9,374 nucleotides of DNA from Onstottus_B sp049273855 (GTDB taxonomy: Bacteria; Acidobacteriota; Blastocatellia; UBA7656). Each line of letters opens with the position of its first letter. Within the stretch, counting starts at the first letter, position 1. Position numbers and translations under genes: made by a program. Positions 6,881-9,374 of the stretch are shown in pieces. Below the pieces are notes generated by a model that had not been told where the DNA came from, made no database searches, and was given only the letters and a program-made list of their open reading frames with translations. Where the stretch lies: the NCBI GenBank assembly GCA_049273855.1, contig JBASRN010000316.1:1-9374 (forward strand), written 5' to 3'.

Positions 6881-6929
6881 GAGCACCTGTCCCCAATCAC
6901 ACCAAACTAGTTGGTGGTCTAGAGTTTGG
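6881..6929. repeat. Possible mobile-repeat remnant and dyad in convergent spacer
   Basis: The spacer 6813-7038 between convergent genes has no ORF that I believe. It contains GAGCACCTGTCCCCAATC (6881-6898). Its reverse complement, GGGGACAGGTGC with flanks, is a string I recall near REP-associated Y1 transposase genes in several phyla. Just after it lies an inverted repeat, CCAAACT (6902-6908) and AGTTTGG (6923-6929). No transposase is present here, so this would be at most a short remnant. Confidence 0.25.
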
Positions 6930-7009
6930 ACATGTGCGCGGAAGGAAATCCGTCAGGAGTTCCATGTGCCGCCTCAGGTATTCGCTCCGGAAGCCCTTCT
7001 TGGCATGAT

Positions 7010-7036
7010 GCTTCGGCGAGGCGCGGCCCCCGAAGC
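7010..7036 (-). terminator. Hairpin just after the trkA-like stop
   Basis: GCTTCGG (7010-7016) and CCGAAGC (7030-7036) form a 7-bp stem with a GC-rich 13-base loop. It lies two bases downstream of the minus-strand stop codon (7039-7041). It lacks a clear T-run on the minus strand, so it may stabilise the 3' end rather than terminate by itself. Confidence 0.35.
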
Positions 7037-7038
7037 GC

Positions 7039-8184
7039 TTACGAACCGAGAAGCGCGCTGCGAAGCTCGCGTTCCTGGTTGGTGTTCACAAGCGCAATCA
7101 CAATGTCGCCATCGTTGAGCGTAGTATCACCACGCGGAACGACGGTCGTCTTGCCGCGGAGGATTGCGATCAGGTTGCTGTCGTCGGGCAAGTCGATTTC
7201 GCGAACGGTCCGGCCGACGCCGGGAGAGGTGGCGTCCATCGGGTACTCGAGTATCTGAAACGCGCCCGACTGAAGACTCAGCAGGGTCTTGATGCGCACG
7301 GTCGGCAGCTCGCGTTCGATTACTTGTTGGATGATCGCGGTGGAGCTGACCGTGGAGTCGATGCCGAGCCGCGCCATCACCGCTTCGTTCTTGGGATTGG
7401 ATGCGCGGGCGATCGTCTTCGGAACGCCAAACACCTTCTTGGCAACCTGGCACGCGATCAGATTGTCCTGGTCGCTGCCGGTTGCGGCTACAAAGACCCG
7501 TGCTCGGGCCGCGCCTGCCTTTTCGAGCACATCGTGAGTCGAGCTGTCACCGACGAACACTGGGCAATCGAGCTTGCTTGATAAGGCGGTCGCCCTCGCG
7601 CTGTCTCGTTCGATCATTGCGACTTCGTGACCGCTGTCGTAAAGCTCGCGCGCGAGGTTCACTCCGACCTTGCCGCCCCCAGCCACCAGGATGTAGCGCG
7701 ACTCATCAGCGGCGTCATAGCGTGGTCGAGGCTCGGCCCTGGGCGGGGCGACCGGCAAGCGTTCGCCGATAGGCTGATTGGCGGCGATGTCGACTTGCTC
7801 GACGATAAGCTCGGCTGCAACCAGCGTCGGGCAGACGACAATCAACTGCGGGTCTTCCTGGGTTGCTTCAGCGTGAGTTGGCTCGTAGACCCGGGCGATT
7901 GCGCGCGGGATGTGATAGTGGGTGCGTGCCACTTGAGCGGCCATCAGGTTGACGTTGTCGTCGAAGGTCAACGCTAGGAGCATATCGGCTTCGTCGACGC
8001 CGGCCTCGCGCTGGACGTCGACGTCGATGCCGTTACCTTGAATCAGCTCGACGCCTTCAAGGTGCGAAGCCCGCCCCAGCCGGCTCGCTTCTTTGTCTAC
8101 CAGGGTAATCTCGTGGCCGCGTTCTATCAGCGCTGCAACTGCTCGTGACCCAACCCTACCGTATCCGATTACGACTATCTTCAT
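7039..8184 (-). CDS. trkA: TrkA-like potassium uptake regulator with two RCK-N domains and one RCK-C domain
   Basis: This 381-residue cytosolic protein would gate a Trk/Ktr-type K+ transporter in response to NAD(H) or other nucleotides. The first Rossmann domain starts at residue 1 (MKIVVIGYGRVG, GxGxxG at 7-12, Asp30 ending strand 2). The second starts near 164 (YILVAGGGKVG, then MIERD with Glu192). Each is followed by the expected GDSST/GNGID and 'D..L.A.T..D..N' patterns. An RCK-C domain occupies ~297-378, ending in LNDGDIVIALVNT. E. coli TrkA is N-C-N-C; here the first RCK-C is replaced by a short Pro/Arg-rich linker at ~135-160. The start at 8184 is supported by AAGGA six bases upstream; the open frame to 8229 adds 15 residues that do not fit the fold. 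No TrkH or KtrB partner is in the window. Confidence 0.88.
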   Translation of the reverse strand: MKIVVIGYGRVGSRAVAALIERGHEITLVDKEASRLGRASHLEGVELIQGNGIDVDVQREAGVDEADMLLALTFDDNVNLMAAQVARTHYHIPRAIARVYEPTHAEATQEDPQLIVVCPTLVAAELIVEQVDIAANQPIGERLPVAPPRAEPRPRYDAADESRYILVAGGGKVGVNLARELYDSGHEVAMIERDSARATALSSKLDCPVFVGDSSTHDVLEKAGAARARVFVAATGSDQDNLIACQVAKKVFGVPKTIARASNPKNEAVMARLGIDSTVSSTAIIQQVIERELPTVRIKTLLSLQSGAFQILEYPMDATSPGVGRTVREIDLPDDSNLIAILRGKTTVVPRGDTTLNDGDIVIALVNTNQERELRSALLGS

Positions 8185-8231
8185 CTGTGTCCTTGTTTGA
8201 ACACTAGCGAACAGGCGAATCGATGACAAGC

Positions 8232-8253
8232 GGAAATGAAATGGAAATGAAAG
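8232..8253. repeat. Two tandem 11-bp units upstream of the trkA-like gene
   Basis: GGAAATGAAAT (8232-8242) is followed directly by GGAAATGAAAG (8243-8253), identical at 10 of 11 positions. It lies 48 bases upstream of the trkA-like start, in the 168-bp spacer 8185-8352. The 11-bp period places both units on the same face of the helix, as in direct-repeat operators. The rest of the spacer shows no gene and no strong promoter. Confidence 0.4.
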
Positions 8254-8352
8254 GTCATAAGTGGATGGGCTATTAGCATATTGCAGGTTCCGCGCCGTTC
8301 ATGGTTGGCCGCCCGCTTGAACTCGTCACAATACGGCGTCGTTAGGCCGACT

Positions 8353-9374
8353 CTATTTATACTTCGAGTGGCTGCGCGCCGGCGCCAGACGCTTCGCCGC
8401 GTTAGCCGCACGTCGCACGTCGTCGTTTGTGAACACCGCAAAAAGGAACGCCTGTGATTCGAGGAAGTGAGCCAGGTCGCGCAACCTCAGACCAAGATAC
8501 GACAGCCGGTCCTCATCAACGAAGATCTGGCCGTTCTCCGGTTCGAAGGACGTAATCAGCTGCTTCACCTCAGGATCAAACTTCTTGTGCAACAGGTCTA
8601 TGATGGACGGCGCAAAGTGCCGGCGGTCCGGCGACGACGGTTCCGACGGCATGCCATGGTCCGCGGTCACCGCGAGGAGATAGTTATTCCCAACCTTTGC
8701 CTCCAGCGCCCTCAGCATCCGCGCCAGGTGACGGTCCATTTCGCCGAGCGTGACGCGGAGCTCATTCGAATCCGGACCGTACTTGTGGCCCACGAAATCC
8801 GCCCCTTTGTAGTTCAGCAGAATAAGATCCGCAACGTTATCTTCGCCCACGGGCTCACGCCCGATCATCGCGGTCATCGCATCGGCTTCGAAGGCTGGAA
8901 ACAGAGCGGAATAGCGCACAGCGGCGGTCGAATCGATTCTGTGACGCATCCACTCCCCGTCAGCCGGCCACAGTGTTCTCGTGTTTCGGTCCTTCAGATA
9001 CGCAGGCAGCCGGAAACAACTCGGGTTGGTGTTCCAGCCGCCCGTCTGCTGATCGTAGCTTGCGAGCACGACTGGCGCTCCATTCAACTGACACGCTCCA
9101 TGCCCAGCGAGTGGCGTCGCCGCGCGGTCGATGCTGCCCTGCGCCAATATGATCGCGCGGCCAGACGTCGCGAACTGCCAGACGTCCGCCAGCGTCAATG
9201 CCATCAGATCTTGCGGCATCCCTCCATCAAATAGGTTGTGGCGCCGGCGCTGCGTGCGGTCGTACACGCTGACGCCTGTGATTCCGTGCACGCTTGGGTC
9301 AGTTCCCGTCGAGATGGTAGAGTGACCAACCGCAGTGTTCGTCGGGAGAAAGTTAACCCGCGCCTGGGTGAACC
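8353..9374 (-). CDS. Alkaline phosphatase superfamily protein (PafA/NPP-like), 5' end outside window, shortened C-terminus
   Basis: The frame is open to the right edge. The apparent GTG at 9291 is an internal Val, because TNTAVGHSTISTGTDPSVHG continues across it. The Thr at 9334-9336 (NTAVGH) is the expected nucleophile. Counting from the Val at 9291, zinc ligands are seen as Asp165 and His169 (GADFVGHKYGP) and Asp211-His212 (TADHGM), 46 residues apart, as in PafA-type enzymes. The segment GSIDRAATPLAGHGACQLNG matches the PafA 'KDR.AI.PAGH' region but lacks the Lys. Family members usually go on after the 'QAF.FA.FT.D.V' segment to a HGxxxxYDxxVP motif carrying the last zinc-ligand His. This protein stops at KRLAPARSHSKYK, so that ligand is missing. 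It is probably periplasmic, although the signal peptide lies outside the window. It is upstream of and co-directional with the trkA-like gene, 168 bp apart. Substrate is a phosphomonoester or diester; which one cannot be told. Confidence 0.8.
   Translation of the reverse strand, partial: FTQARVNFLPTNTAVGHSTISTGTDPSVHGITGVSVYDRTQRRRHNLFDGGMPQDLMALTLADVWQFATSGRAIILAQGSIDRAATPLAGHGACQLNGAPVVLASYDQQTGGWNTNPSCFRLPAYLKDRNTRTLWPADGEWMRHRIDSTAAVRYSALFPAFEADAMTAMIGREPVGEDNVADLILLNYKGADFVGHKYGPDSNELRVTLGEMDRHLARMLRALEAKVGNNYLLAVTADHGMPSEPSSPDRRHFAPSIIDLLHKKFDPEVKQLITSFEPENGQIFVDEDRLSYLGLRLRDLAHFLESQAFLFAVFTNDDVRRAANAAKRLAPARSHSKYK

Noticed and set aside
8185..8229. 15-residue N-terminal extension of the TrkA-like protein
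   Set aside because: MKIVVIGYG at 8184 begins the Rossmann fold directly and has AAGGA six bases upstream.
8467..9234. 255-codon plus-strand ORF
   Set aside because: It is antisense to the phosphatase gene, whose motifs are clear; its composition is that of a shadow frame.

Overview
The window looks like part of a moderately GC-rich Gram-negative chromosome. Acidobacteriota (Blastocatellia-like) is my best guess, made from the kinds of genes present and not from any marker gene: a processing-peptidase-like M16 zinc peptidase, the tail of a large outer-membrane receptor, a secreted DUF3857/transglutaminase protein, an FHA-GGDEF cyclase, a tandem-RCK TrkA protein and a PafA-like alkaline phosphatase. 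No rRNA, tRNA, CRISPR array, intact insertion sequence or prophage gene was seen.

Layout: (1) 1-579 (+) is the 3' end of an M16 peptidase gene. (2) 698-3523 is a small defence/addiction islet. A single-chain restriction-modification gene runs on the minus strand. It has lost its C-terminal target-recognition part and runs in frame into the last ~58 codons of an outer-membrane beta-barrel receptor. Divergent from it is a complete Phd/Doc-type toxin-antitoxin operon (2931-3523, +). (3) 3673-5685 (+) encodes a secreted or lipid-anchored DUF3857-transglutaminase protein. (4) 5820-6812 (+) encodes a cytosolic FHA-GGDEF cyclase. Its guanine-contacting Asp is replaced by Ser, the signature of Hypr-type enzymes that make 3',3'-cGAMP. 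(5) On the minus strand lie a TrkA-like K+ regulator (7039-8184) and, upstream of it, an alkaline-phosphatase-superfamily gene that runs off the right edge (8353-9374). The latter lacks the C-terminal segment that normally carries the last zinc ligand.

Functional links are loose. The addiction module and broken R-M gene look like an acquired islet placed between housekeeping-type genes, and the islet appears to have destroyed an outer-membrane receptor gene convergent with the M16 peptidase. The cyclase, the K+ regulator and the phosphatase look like independent transcription units. The two most interesting points are the candidate cGAMP synthase with a phosphopeptide-sensing FHA domain and a hairpin leader against its ribosome binding site, and the in-frame fusion of the R-M gene to a receptor tail.
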